Source: Gymnothorax reevesii (Eukaryota; Chordata; Actinopteri; Anguilliformes; Muraenidae). From it: 64,000 bases of DNA. The translations under genes were made by a program, and so were the position numbers. The first letter of the stretch is position 1. Every line of letters starts with the position of its first letter. The DNA lies in NCBI GenBank assembly GCA_029721435.1, contig CM056577.1:116372219-116436218 (forward strand), given 5' to 3'. The notes under the pieces are model-generated. The model saw only the letters and a list, made by a program, of their open reading frames with translations, was not told where the DNA came from and did not search any database. Positions 22,079-32,385 of this stretch are shown here, in pieces.

Positions 22079-22300
22079 TTGTTTTTATTTTTCCAACACT
22101 ATTATGCTGTACTTCCAGTACATTATTTTTCATATATATGGCTACAAATTGTTATGACTTTGTTTAATGATGCATGGTAATTACTCATTGGGAAACAGAT
22201 CTAAACAACACGCTGCTGTCAACCAAACATCGTGGCACAGTCGGTAGCGAGTATGGCTTAGTGATTGATGGTTCAATTCCCCTCATTGCTGCAGATATTT
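22072..22300 (+). mobile_element. tRNA-derived SINE, copy 1
   Basis: Contains an A-box-like TGGCACAGTCGGTAGCGAGT (from 22233) and a B-box GGTTCAATTCC (22270-22280). The 150 bp before the tRNA part (TTTTATTTTTCCAACAC, CAGTACATTATTTTTCATAT, TTGTTATGACTTTG) match the reverse complement of 63850-64000. The tRNA-like part follows rather than leads the shared unit, which is unusual for a SINE. Confidence 0.65.
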
Positions 22301-22703
22301 GCATGTTTTAACATTATGAGCGTTCATTTCAACTGTTCGAGAGCGGCATCTAAAGCTAATAACACAATCAGAAGCATAGCTGATAGGGAAGAATCGCAAG
22401 GTTACTAAAGGGAGGACACGGAAAGGCAAAATGGTTTTATTCCCCGTCAGGTATCTCCTAAATGTGTGCAGTTGATGTTGAAAAGACGTCCAGAATGACC
22501 ACATTTGAACAAATTTTTAGCCTTTTGCAGAGGTCTGGTGGACGTCAATCCGGGACACCCAGAAGATCTTGTAAAAAGACGTCATAAAAACTTTCATTCT
22601 GGCTCCTCAGGGGATGTCATTTAGACATGTGGAAGACCGCAAAAATACGTCTTTTGAACGTATCCTTGCTAGGTGGGCTGAAAGGCCTTAATATAAGGGT
22701 TTT
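22301..22703. other. Short non-coding stretch
   Basis: Contains several GACGTC words (AAAAGACGTCCAG, GACGTCAATCC, AAAGACGTCAT) and ends CCTTGCTAGGTGGG, which resembles a MITE terminus. No partner end could be placed confidently. Confidence 0.35.
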
Positions 22704-22714
22704 CCTGTCCGGTC

Positions 22715-23290
22715 CAATTCCCACATTCGGTCGTGCTGTGGATCGTTTCAGCAGGTTGATTGGCCTGAGCACCTGCACTGCTCACAGGTTAAAATGTCAT
22801 TGATAATTTTGATCTTTCCTGGGATCGGGGTCATCTTTTCCGTTCTGATGGTCTGCATCCAAATGAAGCAGGTGCGAGGATGCTTTCTGGCAATTTAAGG
22901 TATGAAATACAGCATTCTTTACTGGCTAAGGGTATTGTATCCTGCCGCTTCTGTCCTAGCAAACATATGTTGCCCACATGTACGAATCGGTCCGTGCAAT
23001 AGTGATGTTCCCCTGGTCCTAGTCCCTATAGCAATTTTCACTCTTCGTTGACTGACACATTTTTCACTGGGCTTGGACCATCCGTTGGCTTTTCAAATAT
23101 CCCGGTCAATATTGGCAATAATGTAATATTGGCTGGTATAACTGCACACCCACTCCCAAAAATCGCTTGCTCACGTCTGCCACAGCAGAAATATAGATCT
23201 AGGGGTGTTTCTGTTTCAAATCTGACACAAATCAGCATTCAGTCACCTGATATTATTTTCTCGGTCCCACCTGTAGTTTTACACCAGTAG
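22715..23290 (+). pseudogene. LINE ORF1, SGNH/esterase-like C-terminal part
   Basis: Fragments read GPIPTFGRAVDRFSRLIGLS, then FRSDGLHPNEAGARML. DGLHPN carries the Asp and His of the SGNH hydrolase triad, as in the esterase domain of CR1/L2-type ORF1 proteins. A stop separates the pieces. The tail (to about 23290) has no recognised domain. Confidence 0.65.
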
Positions 23291-23322
23291 CTTTTCAAAC
23301 ACGTAAATGTGGACTTGGGCTT

Positions 23323-23714
23323 TTGTGTCTTAATGTTAAGAGTTTATTATCAAAAATAGATTGTATTAGGGCTATGGTACTAAGAAGTAATCCTGATGTA
23401 TTTTTTGCTACTGAATCTTGGTTGAATGTTTCTGTGTCTGAGAGTGATATAGCATTGGTTGGTTATAGAGTTTTTAGGTGTGACAGGAGTAAGAGAGGGG
23501 GAGGGGTAGTGATGTTTGTAAAATCCTCACTCACTGTAAATATTTTATCATCCTCCTCTATTCCAGAGCAGTTTGAGTGTCAAGTTATTAAAATAGGCTC
23601 GGGTTCTGCAAATTTTATAATAGCACTTGTGTATTGCCCACCAAGCGCTCATTCTTCCTTTTTTATCAATCTGTCTAATAGCTTGTCTACTCATGCCCAC
23701 ACTGAATTACACTA
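23323..23714 (+). pseudogene. LINE ORF2 endonuclease, N-terminal part
   Basis: The frame contains LNVKSLLSKIDCIRAMV, PDVFFATESWLNVSVSES, FRCDRSKRGGGVVMFVKSS, FECQVIKI and LVYCPPSAHSS. These match the APE endonuclease of CR1/L2-type ORF2, including the catalytic Glu in TESW. The reading frame continues a short way into the adjacent Tc1 sequence to 23796, but that part is not LINE. Polymerase missing. Confidence 0.8.
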
Positions 23715-24350
23715 CAGGTTAAAAGCTTTAGGACAATTTTTCCAGTTCTCTCATCGAAGATTATGCAGGTTAATGTCTCAGTGTACCCTGGAATGAAAGC
23801 ATAGACCGGAGAGAACAAATTAACAATCAAAGTTAAAAAAGAAATCATGGAATCGTTTATGAACTAAAATTCATGAACTAACAACTTTTGACTCAAAGTA
23901 CCCATCTTTGGCTGAACAGCTGAACACACTGGTGGCTTTCTTTCCACAACGGAAATCAAATATTATTCAGAAAGTTCTTCCCAACTCTGTTGTGGAAGTT
24001 CCAGTAAATGTGAGGCACTTTTAGGTTGCTTTGCTTTCATTCTTCTGTCCAGGTCATCCCAAACCATCTCAATGGGGTGTAAGTCTGGAGACTATGCTGG
24101 CTACTCCATGTTTTCAAGCTTAAAATCTTGCCGTTTTTTTTCGTACGGTAGTTCTGGGAGAGCTTGGACTTGCTTTTGTATGTTTTGCGTCATTATCTTG
24201 CTGTAGGACGAACCCCTGACCAACTAGGCACATACCAGAGGGTACTGCATGGTGCTGCAGAATGCTATGGTAGCTGTTTTGGTTCAGGGTGCCTTTCACT
24301 CTGTAAGTCACTGACCCTGGATCCAGCAAAACAGTCCCAGACCATCATGC
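23715..24350 (-). mobile_element. Tc1-like transposon fragment
   Basis: TA at 23713-23714 is followed by CAGGTTAAAAGCTTTAGGAC, a Tc1 inverted end. The minus strand encodes the transposase middle: VKGTLNQNSYHSILQHHAVP, FVLQQDNDAKHT (second catalytic Asp). Around 24310-24350 it reads SIMVWDCF. The N-terminal half is missing because an LTR adjoins at 24351. Confidence 0.75.
24120..24350 (-). pseudogene. Tc1-like transposase, central fragment
   Basis: About 75 residues covering SIMVWDCFAGS to LQQDNDAKHTKASPSS. The second catalytic Asp of the triad is present (QQDND); the helix-turn-helix and first Asp are lost. The last residues run into a frameshifted part. Confidence 0.7.
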
Positions 24351-25739
24351 TGTGAGGTACCGTTCAGGAACTACTCGCGAGAGACAGCAATCCAAAAACG
24401 TATGCCTTTATTGGAGTCCGAGTCAAAGCCAAAAAACACTGGAATTGCCAAGCCATAATACGAAATCCAAAAACAGAGTCGACTAGACAGGCAGGGGTCA
24501 GAACCAGTAAGACAGATGAGCAGAGGTACAAAAACGATAGGCAAAAAGTCGTAGGCGATGAACAAAGCCAAGGGTCATACACTATGGCTGTTATGATTCT
24601 GCCCTTTTGTGTGTTGTCCCGAGCTTATTTATGCTTGTGCTTTACTTTCATTTTATATTTTCAGCTTTCAGTTCGGCCGTCTGACAATCCACTCCCAATC
24701 TGCGTTCCAGTGATGTCGCATGACTGCTTTCAGCATCCCTGCGTCTCATCGTCCAATAACGTTTCCTCTTTCGGTATCGGCTTTGGTATTTCATTCATTG
24801 CTTCCAGCTGTGTTTAATTCTGTGTCTCGCGAAACTCTGAGTGAATGCGTTCTCTGATAGGATATTACTAACCTGTACTAACCAGCACATATTTAAGGAA
24901 GATTATTAATATTTCGTCACGTAGTTTTAACCTTGATTAATTCATTAGCGAGCGTGTGCGATTCTGGCTTTTGTACATTCAGTCTGAGCTGTTTCTGATT
25001 AACTGCATTTTAAAACCTGTGCTTTCCTTCGCTTTTCTTGTGGTGCTTTTTACTTGTCACGTTTAGATTACCTTAATCTAAACTGTCTAGCTTGATTGAT
25101 GGTCTCAGCGTCTGGTCTCAACTCATTATTGTTAACCCGGTTCTCTTGTATTACTGTTTCAGTCCGAGACTGCATTTCGAGTCCCCGCCTCCTCTCGTGA
25201 CTATTTATGTGGCTGTATTGGGAGCGGATGTCAGACGGATCCTCCGTATAGACTTTGTGCGCTACATGGTGAAGTCTCAGCTCATCGTGCCTTCCGAGTT
25301 TCTCCCGTGTATGTTTCCCGAGACTCGTTTGCTGCGCCCTTGTCTTGTCTGCCCCGTGTATAAGTCTCACAGTGTATCTGTTAGTATAGTTAGGTTCAGT
25401 TTTTGTTTCCTTAGTTTATTCACTCTTGGAGTGAGTATTTCTCTTTCCCCCTGCCTTTGGCAGTCTACTCCCATTTGTTCAGTGCTTGTGCACGGTGTTT
25501 TATTTCTGGCGTGTCTGCCAAACTTTTCTCCTAGTGTTTTTTCTGTTTAATAAACACTTCTGCATCCTGCACCTGGTGTTCCCCCGACCTCTCCTTACAA
25601 TGGCATACGAGGCGCTCTACACAAAGAAGTATTGATTTACGTTCTAACAAGAGCTATGAGTGAAAAGACTGTTTAAATAGACAAGAGGAAGGTCACATGC
25701 TATGCAGAGAACAGGTTAATTGGATCAAACTAATTACAA
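24351..25739 (-). repeat. LTR-like repeat on the minus strand, split by a solo LTR
   Basis: 24351-24588 and 25605-25739 appear to be one minus-strand unit. On that strand it runs from TGTAATTAGTTTGATCC through GCAGAGAACAG-complement and CTATTTAAACAG (TATA-like), then a poly(A) signal near 24406-24411 and an end GGTACCTCACA. TG...CA ends and the signals fit an LTR. No target duplication was found, so the ends are provisional. Confidence 0.5.
24589..25599 (+). repeat. Solo LTR with 5-bp target duplication ATGGC
   Basis: 1,011-bp unit starting TGTTATGATTCTGCCC and ending CTCTCCTTACA. It is flanked by ATGGC on both sides (24584-24588 and 25600-25604). AATAAA lies at 25549-25554, about 45 bp before the end. 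No internal retroviral sequence, so it is a recombined solo LTR. The start resembles the LTR at 60073 (TGTTGTGATTCTGCTG). Confidence 0.85.
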
Positions 25740-26023
25740 AGCAGGGGTGGCAACAGAAAATTGTGATTTCAGCTGAAATGTCATTTGGTTGTGTGTCTTA
25801 TGGGGGTTGTGCCCCCCTGGAGCTGAGAGGTTTTCAGTAATACAGAATTGATTTAGACTGAAAAAAATGATATAAAAATGAAAAAAACTAGACACAAATA
25901 AATCAGTAAATTTAATGAAAAGTTAACTTAATTTTTCTTCAATGTAGTCTCACTGTCTTTAGTCCTACTATTTTACAGTTCTATTAGAGTTTTTTTTCAA
26001 CACTATTTACACTGGTCACCAAG

Positions 26024-27015
26024 TCACTTCTGATGTGAAACTTTCTTCCTCTTGGCAGCAAGCTGAGTCAGTCTCTGGACTGCTTTCCTCTTCAGCTCCT
26101 GCTGGTGGGCTTTACTTGCTGCCATCTTTTTCTCTTTCACACGGTCTCTCTCCTTGGCACTTGAGCTACGGACAAGTGCAGCCAGTGTCAGGGTCTCTAA
26201 ACGCTTCTTCTTGGTGGTTGCAGCTTTGGCCCACTCTTCCTTCTGCATCTTGGCAGCCCCTCTCATGTTCACACACAGGTTTCTGTCAACTGGTGCGTTC
26301 AAAACTTCTTTTTTCCTGAAATGCTGCAGGGCAGTGGTGTTTCTTGATTTTAATCCATATTTTATTGACTGGGTGGCACTGAAGGTCTTGTTGTCCATCC
26401 TTGTACTTTTACAGTCAATGTCACCCATCAAGTTGAAGGAGCCCTCCACCATTGGACCATGGAAACAGGTCAAAACAGTCAAAACCATCTTCAATAGAGC
26501 AGGGTATTTGTTCGTCCCCTTCACTGCACACCACCACTTGTCAATGGACATCAGGTTGGGATTAGCCAGGAAGTTGTCCAACTGGTATCTGTGCACCTCT
26601 AGGGAGATCTGTGATACTTCCTCCCCCGTCAGGAAACTCTTGCATGTACTCCTCAGACTCTTAAGGTACCTGACAGTGAGATGGTGACCCCTGGCACTTG
26701 GATCCACGGCTGAAACTGATTTCAACAAGTCATTGTCCAGAGGTAGTCTTTTTTGCAGATGTTGTGCTCACTGGACATATGCATCAGTTGCTTTGTCAAT
26801 AAAGCACTTGACAGTTGGAGAAGCTCCTTCCTTTTGAAGCATCCCTTCTGCTGCCAGTCCAAGAAACATGTCTTTTGGATGCAAGCAGTGCTCCTCTCCT
26901 CTATCTTGATGGTCTTCAGTTGTTGTGATGATAACTTTGCCCGAAATTTAGGCTTCGTGAAGTAAGCAAGAAAATTTCTCATCAGTTCTTCTTGTTTGTC
27001 ATGAAGAATGTGCAT
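26024..27015 (-). pseudogene. hAT-like transposase, C-terminal region
   Basis: Two frames separated near 26725. The larger, 234 residues, contains MSIDKWWCAVKGTNKYPALL, then VLTCFHGPMVEGSFNLMGDI, the hAT dimerisation region with the third catalytic Glu (VEGSFNLM takes the place of the common ERSFS). A Lys/Arg-rich tail follows. Upstream, MHILHDKQEELMRNFLAYF continues the same protein in another frame. No C-terminal truncation is evident. Confidence 0.65.
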
Positions 27016-27229
27016 TAAAGTTGACTTGCTCTAGAAGAGAAGAACATAATCTTTCAGGAGTCTCAGCACTGCCATATAGAACGAACTGATGAGATCAGTC
27101 TCTTGACTTCACTATCACCTTCTCAATTATTCTTTGTTTCCTGTTGCTGCCATCTTGTGTCATGTTCTTGCTTGACATTGTCTGCCAAATTTCTTTTGCC
27201 GTCTGTCCTTGCCATCTGACTTGACTCCA

Positions 27230-28074
27230 CTCTCATTCAAAATCTGCATGATAGGGGTCTTGTCCAAGGCACGATCTTCTGGGCACATGAATCCATAGTA
27301 CATGACCCTGAAGGCATCCATCATGACTATGTTTTTGAGCAGTCAGGTCATAACAGGAGAGCCATCTATGTGAGAGAAACCTCAAGGGAGTGGTAAATGG
27401 GATTGACAATATTTCACAGATCTCTCTCAACTGCAATTTCAGATCAACTGACCATTTAACATCATTGTGGAGATCTGTCGCCAATGTTTCCACTCAGCCA
27501 TCAAACGGTTTGCAAAACGTCCGAAAAGCATTATGAACATGGTGGCAGGAATCTCCATTAATATCCAGAAGTTGAGGAGCCTTTTACTCCCTGATTTTTA
27601 CCTCCAATCCATTCTTGGACCCTCTCATCACTGAACATGAATCCATGCGCACAGATACCAGATTCTCCCACAGTATGTTGTTGTCCTTGAACACCTTTTC
27701 AATTGCTGGCTGTGTCCACTTTGTAAAGTTCAACAGACTGGAGTTTTTCAACCACAATAAGTTTTTGTCTCAAAGAGAGGTAACTGACTAGCATGGTGAG
27801 TACCCTCTTGTCAGCATTGCTGGTGCTTTCATCGATGTTGAGCGAAAAGGGCCCACTGCACGTTCTCAATTGTCTTATCTGTGAACGTTTTTCCGAGTCC
27901 ATGTGTCATTTTGTAGGAAGCAGTCTTTCGTTCCAGTTTGACCCGATTGAGTGCCCTTTTGCTTCTTTTTTTTTTTTTGACAGCATCTTTTACCAGCTCC
28001 CTGGCAGTTTGGATGAGAACAGGAGCCAATGACAAGGGAAGGCTGTGCTCTGCAAGAACTCCAAGAACTAGTGC
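27230..28074 (-). pseudogene. hAT-like transposase, central exon(s)
   Basis: The exon begins after acceptor TTTCTTTGCAG (complement of 28075-28085), in phase 0 with the BED exon. It encodes ALVLGVLAEHSLPLSLAPVL, a Lys run, then GPFSLNIDESTSNADKRVLT with the first catalytic Asp, and further on PLRFLSHRWLSCYDLTAQKH. Stops occur at 27699 and near 27560 and 27490, so it is dead. Confidence 0.65.
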
Positions 28075-29045
28075 CTGCAAAGAAAAATGGTCTCATTGAA
28101 GAAATGTACTAAAAAGCATGTAATACATAAAATACATACACGCATGCATCATTGCGTAATCCATAATTGACTTAAAGTTTTATCAATATTTCAATATTCG
28201 ACTTTGGGTCATGACCAGCCAGAATTTCAAACCATATTTACTGATATATTATAAAAGACAATAAAAGAAAAACTGAAACAAACCCAATGTAGGAGTAATA
28301 ATTTATCAACTTACAAAATTTATCAAAAAAAAGTTTTAAGTTCCAAATGCTTAATTACCCTTTATGGAATTCTTTCTACATAACAAGCATACATCTAAAT
28401 GCTCGTGATGACATAATTCATTTAATGTAATTTTATTTTTTAATTGAATGGTAAGTCATATTAGTTTGTGATATTATAATAAGATAATGTTTTGTTAGTA
28501 AATGTTAATTTGATTGCCAAAAGTTATGGAGCAAGACAATCATTATTTGAATAAATTTGATTTTAGACCAATAAATGTAGAAGACATTACATGAGCAAAT
28601 TATATTCCTTATTGTAAATGTACCGACAAAAAAGGCGAAGCATGCACACCATCATGGGTACAAATTAGTAATATCAGTATACTGTTGCATTAATATCTCT
28701 TAGAAATAGTACTCACATTTTGTTCCTGAAACATCCAGTTACTCATTTTAATTGAAACATGCAATTCAATATTCACAAAGGGCAATTCAACATTTTAACA
28801 CAACATGGACTTTGCTTTCAAATTAAACATATTTAATGCACTATCAAGACATGCTATAAATTCTAGAAAGAAAACATGCCTCATAGTTTAATTTAGAGTT
28901 AACAGACAATGAAAATTGAAAGGGAAACGGGGCATATTAAATAATGTTATCGCAGTGTCTATTTAGCTGTCCGACGGTTCCCATTTTTTCCTGCTATTTT
29001 GCCGTTGCTTCCGCTTGACATGCGCAATTGTCACAGATGTGGACT

Positions 29046-29485
29046 TAATTGCCGACGCCGTGTATGCGTACAATCTTTAAGTTAACCAGAAGCATTTTGA
29101 ATTTGCAGAGCAGCGAACTAATATGCAGTAGCTGATAAGCGGTCATGACTTAGTTTGACTGTAATCTGTCGTGCGAAAAATTCATTTCGCGTCAGGTGTG
29201 AAAGCTGCTTAACGCAAAAAATTCATTTTGTGTCCGGTGCGAAAGCTGCTTAATGCGACTACTACTCCTGTATACGCGTCTTTACACGCAACTTTGAATG
29301 TAGCTAATCTGTTGCGCGAAAAATTCATTTCGCGTCCGGTGTGAAAGCGGCTTGTGTATTTGCTTCTTTGCATTGACTTTGAATGTAGGCTAATCTGTCC
29401 TGCAAAAAATTTGTTTTGTGTCTGATGTGAAATCAACTTTATGGACAGTATGCGACAGTTAGAGAGAGCTCTGTTAGGTTATAAA
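29046..29485. repeat. Minisatellite of about 60-110 bp units
   Basis: At least four imperfect copies of GCGAAAAATTCATTTCGCGT followed by GTGTGAAAGC.GCTT. Shared, in reverse complement, with 11640-11810. The core is a near-palindrome (CGCGAAA...TTTCGCG). Confidence 0.75.
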
Positions 29486-29487
29486 TA

Positions 29488-30997
29488 TACTCAGCAACAA
29501 AAGTTTCTGTGACACCATTTATGTGTATGTTATAAATGACACGCAAAGATCTCAATGCAATCAATATGTTTATTTAACAGGAGAAACACTGACTTTTCAG
29601 TGCCAACGTCACTCAAAACGAAAAATGTCATTTTCATGCGTCATGAAGCACTTGTCTGACGTCTAACCAATTGTGACCTTCACACTTCAATACCGGGTGT
29701 GACTTCCTCGTGCCATGATGCAAGCAACGCATCTCCAGCGCATGGACCGAATCAGATGTGCCAGAAATTGCTGTGGGATGTCATTCCAAATCTGACGTAG
29801 ACGTTGTCGCCATTCCTGGAGTGTAGCTGGCGGGTTATCCAACCGCCGCAAACGTCGATCCATCTCGTCCCAAAGATGCTCGATTGGGGACATGTCTGGG
29901 GATCTGGCTGGCCATGGCAGGACATTGACATGTTGTTGCATCAGATACTGCTGTACAATCCTTGCAACGTGTGGTCTGGCGTTATCATGTTGCAGCGTTA
30001 TTCCGAGACCATGTTGCATCAAAAACGGTACCACCAATGGCCGTAGCACTTCATCGCGATATCTTTGACCTGTCAGATTTCCATCAATAACAAGCAAATC
30101 TGTTCTGTTTCTAGCAGTGATCCCTCCCCAAATCATGACACTACCACCTCCATAACGATCAAATTCCTGAACACAGTTGTTGGCATAACGTTCTCCACGT
30201 CGACGGTATACACGTAAACGACCATCACATCGGTTAAGCATGAATCTTGATTCATCAGTGAAGAGTACAAGATCCCACTGACGTTGGATCCACCGTCGAT
30301 GTTGTTGTGCCCACTGTAGACGCAGTCGTCGGTGTTGTACTGTGAGTATTGGACGTCTTGCTGGCCGACGTGGGACAATGCCAAAATGACGGAGACGGCG
30401 ACGGATTGTCTGTGCAGACAGTCGCCTCAAACCAGGTATCGTTCTTGCAGTTATGGTTGCAGGTTGGAATCGATTTCGGAGATGGGTTGTTCGAATCCAG
30501 TTGTCCTGTCTGGGAGTGGTTACTCGTGGACGGCCGCTGCGAGGACGGTCTCTGACATGTCTTGTCTGCTGATGACGCTGCCATAAGTTCCAAATGGTGT
30601 TTCGGTGGACATTCAGGCGATGAGCAACTTCCCTCTGCGAGGTTCCGGATTCAATCATCCCAATGGCCCTCCACCGATCATTTTCAGACAGTCTTGGCAT
30701 TTAGAGGGTAGAGTTCCTGATCCGAAATGGCTGTGTTTTCGATAAGTGATGCTTCCGTCGTTCATCAGGCACAATGTGAACATTCCAAAAATTCTCCTCT
30801 TTTATTGCCATCCACAAGCATGATTTACGCACATTTTCACGTGCAAAGTCATTTTCTCGCATTTTCATGATTTCCATTTCAATGTTGTGTTTACGTGTAC
30901 TGTTTCAGTCTGATATCTCCATGTATGACAATTTCATAATTGCGTTATGAAAAATAATTAACAATATTGGTGTCACAGAAACTTTTGTTGCTGAGTA
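29488..30997 (-). mobile_element. Complete Tc1-like transposon with intact transposase
   Basis: 1,510 bp between TA duplications (29486-29487, 30998-30999). Its TIRs are 30 bp and identical, starting TACTCAGCAACAAAAG and ending GTGACACCA. The transposase on the minus strand is fully open. It is nested in the long-TIR element at 28952-31288, itself in the hAT-like intron, so it is the youngest of three layers. Confidence 0.95.
29687..30700 (-). CDS. Tc1-like transposase, 337 aa, DD34E
   Basis: Cut-and-paste transposase acting on the flanking TIRs. The ATG (MPRLSENDRWRAIGMI) to stop frame is uninterrupted and full length for the family. Helix-turn-helix 1 is at about residues 10-45 (GTSQREVAHRLNVHRNTIW), with GRPR at the linker (SGRPRVTTP) and a second HTH to about 110. 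The catalytic triad is Asp in LFTDESRF (about 150), Asp in LQHDNARPH (about 240) and Glu in SPIEHLWDE, with 34 residues between the last two. It ends GSHTRY, the usual C-terminus of this Tc1 lineage. It could be active or recently active; a missense lesion cannot be excluded by eye. Confidence 0.95.
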   Translation of the reverse strand: MPRLSENDRWRAIGMIESGTSQREVAHRLNVHRNTIWNLWQRHQQTRHVRDRPRSGRPRVTTPRQDNWIRTTHLRNRFQPATITARTIPGLRRLSAQTIRRRLRHFGIVPRRPARRPILTVQHRRLRLQWAQQHRRWIQRQWDLVLFTDESRFMLNRCDGRLRVYRRRGERYANNCVQEFDRYGGGSVMIWGGITARNRTDLLVIDGNLTGQRYRDEVLRPLVVPFLMQHGLGITLQHDNARPHVARIVQQYLMQQHVNVLPWPARSPDMSPIEHLWDEMDRRLRRLDNPPATLQEWRQRLRQIWNDIPQQFLAHLIRSMRWRCVACIMARGSHTRY

Positions 30998-31399
30998 TAT
31001 AATACAGGTTTTGCGTACTGTAAGTTCTGTTAGCGCAGGCAAGTTGCTTATGTGGAGCTAGCAAATTGATCACTTCTACTGGAAAGAATTACCAATTTAA
31101 TCTCTGCCTTTTTCGGCGTTATTAGCCACAACAACTTCTGAAGGGGGATGTAATTATATCAAGGTAGTGCAGAGAAATCATTTGTAAACTGCACAGCCCA
31201 CATCTGTGACAACTGCGCATGTCAAGCGGAAGCAACGGCAAAATAGCAGAAAAAAACGGGAACCGTCGGACGGCTAAATAGACACTGCTTAATGTTATCA
31301 TGCTACTAATTCAAATGCATATCGTATTAGGGAAACTATTGTAAAAATAATGCCATGCTTGTATATGAAATTCCAATATATTAGTGAAATAGTACATAC

Positions 31400-31846
31400 C
31401 TCTGAATGTACCTTTCTATCGGCAAGAGGTGTTAATGGAGTAGACTCGTTGTTTGGTTCAGCCAAAGTCCCCCAGTGTGTAACATCTTTGACTGCTTTAT
31501 CTACCGTTGAAGATTGTTTGGAAAATGCTGATCCCAAAGAATAGTTGCTCCGCCGAATGGCAAGGTAGTCGGCATGTTTCTTCACTTTTGATGCGTGGTC
31601 TAACAGCGCCACACATCCACGCAATCCATAGTTAATCAAGTCTTTACAATACACACAAAAAGCTTTTCCGGCCACGACTGGTTTCTTCAGAAATTGTCCA
31701 AGTGCTTCTGTCACCTCGTCAAACTTTGAGCCAAATTTCACCTCTTCCGTCACTTTTCTCTCAAGCCCATTCCATCGGAATTTATTTTTGACACTTTTGT
31801 CTATTTCTAGCACTGATGACTCCTGATCCTCCGATAAAAATCTCAT
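31400..31846 (-). pseudogene. hAT-like BED-finger exon
   Basis: 149 codons from ATG to a donor read as CAGAG|GTATGT on the minus strand. It contains KAFCVYCKDLINYGLRGC, then LLDHASKVKKHADYL: a C-x2-C...H-x(n)-H arrangement of a BED-type zinc finger, which binds transposon ends or DNA. Open with no stop, so it alone could still be read; the rest of the gene is broken. Spliced phase 0 to the block at 28074. Confidence 0.6.
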
Positions 31847-31899
31847 AATTCTGCTGAAAACGATAACGAAAGCTCAAAATTCCAGCACGAACGTGCTGC

Positions 31900-32385
31900 C
31901 AAAAATTTGTAAAAAAAAAGCATACAACAAGCAATTTGATTGGTCCAATCTTTGCAATTATCCACGCAGGGCCTTTTACAATACAGCAGTAGCTTGAGTA
32001 TAAAACATCCGAGTTATCGCGGGAGACTTGACCCAGGGAAGTGCCGAGCACTTATGTAATATTGTGTTGGTTTTCGCTAAAATCGGGAACATGGGTGACA
32101 AAAACGTAAAAACTGAAAATAGCGTCTCTTTCTGAGTGAAGGTTGAGTGCAGGGAGCACCTCCCTTGAGCCGCACTAACTTGCGCCGGTTGTCATGTCTT
32201 TCATGTGGTTACAAACATTAGAAACTCTGGATAATTTACAGCCACGTAAATTCGACGCAATCGCAACTATGCAAATTATAACTCTAATGATCATAACGAA
32301 GCCGGTAACTTACTAACTGACCACTTGGTTTCAGTGTTGACAAACTGCACTGGGGTGAACTCGAGGTTAGCATTTGTGTACCCAC
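31900..32385. other. Upstream flank of the hAT-like gene
   Basis: No coding feature recognised. It may include the 5' untranslated end of the hAT-like element, whose terminus I could not place. Confidence 0.4.

Larger units (their letters stand above)
22704..23714 (+). mobile_element. CR1/L2-type LINE fragment (ORF1 esterase end and ORF2 start)
   Basis: Carries the end of an ORF1 with an esterase-like domain followed by the start of ORF2 with an endonuclease, in the natural order. It is cut at 23713-23714 by the TA and TIR of a Tc1 element. Confidence 0.75.
28952..31288. mobile_element. Long-TIR DNA transposon (about 92-bp TIRs) in the hAT intron
   Basis: 28952-29043 and 31197-31288 are inverted copies differing at about five positions, starting GCAGTGTCTATTTAGC. 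Flanks share TAATGTTATC (28942-28951 and 31290-31299, with one extra base on the right), a 9-11 bp target duplication that fits Mutator-like elements best. The interior minus its Tc1 insertion is about 0.7 kb and is homologous, inverted, to 11420-11850 of the TTAA element. No transposase of its own. Confidence 0.8.
26024..31846 (-). mobile_element. hAT-like transposon gene, intron-bearing, decayed
   Basis: On the minus strand three blocks line up in the order of a hAT protein: a BED-like finger exon (31400-31846), a central block with the first catalytic Asp (27230-28074) and the C-terminal block (26024-27015). The first intron has good splice signals and now holds a 2.3-kb transposon. A hAT-type end CAGGGGTGGCAACAG at 25742-25756 may be the 3' terminus; the other end was not located. 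An ancient domesticated gene is an alternative. Confidence 0.65.

Noticed and set aside
22232..22300. Functional tRNA gene
   Set aside because: A and B boxes are present, but no cloverleaf with matched acceptor stem could be drawn; the surrounding unit is repeated at 63776, so it is a SINE-like repeat.
30133..30593. Minus- and plus-strand frames inside the intact Tc1 transposase
   Set aside because: Shadows of the 337-codon transposase in other frames, with no domain.
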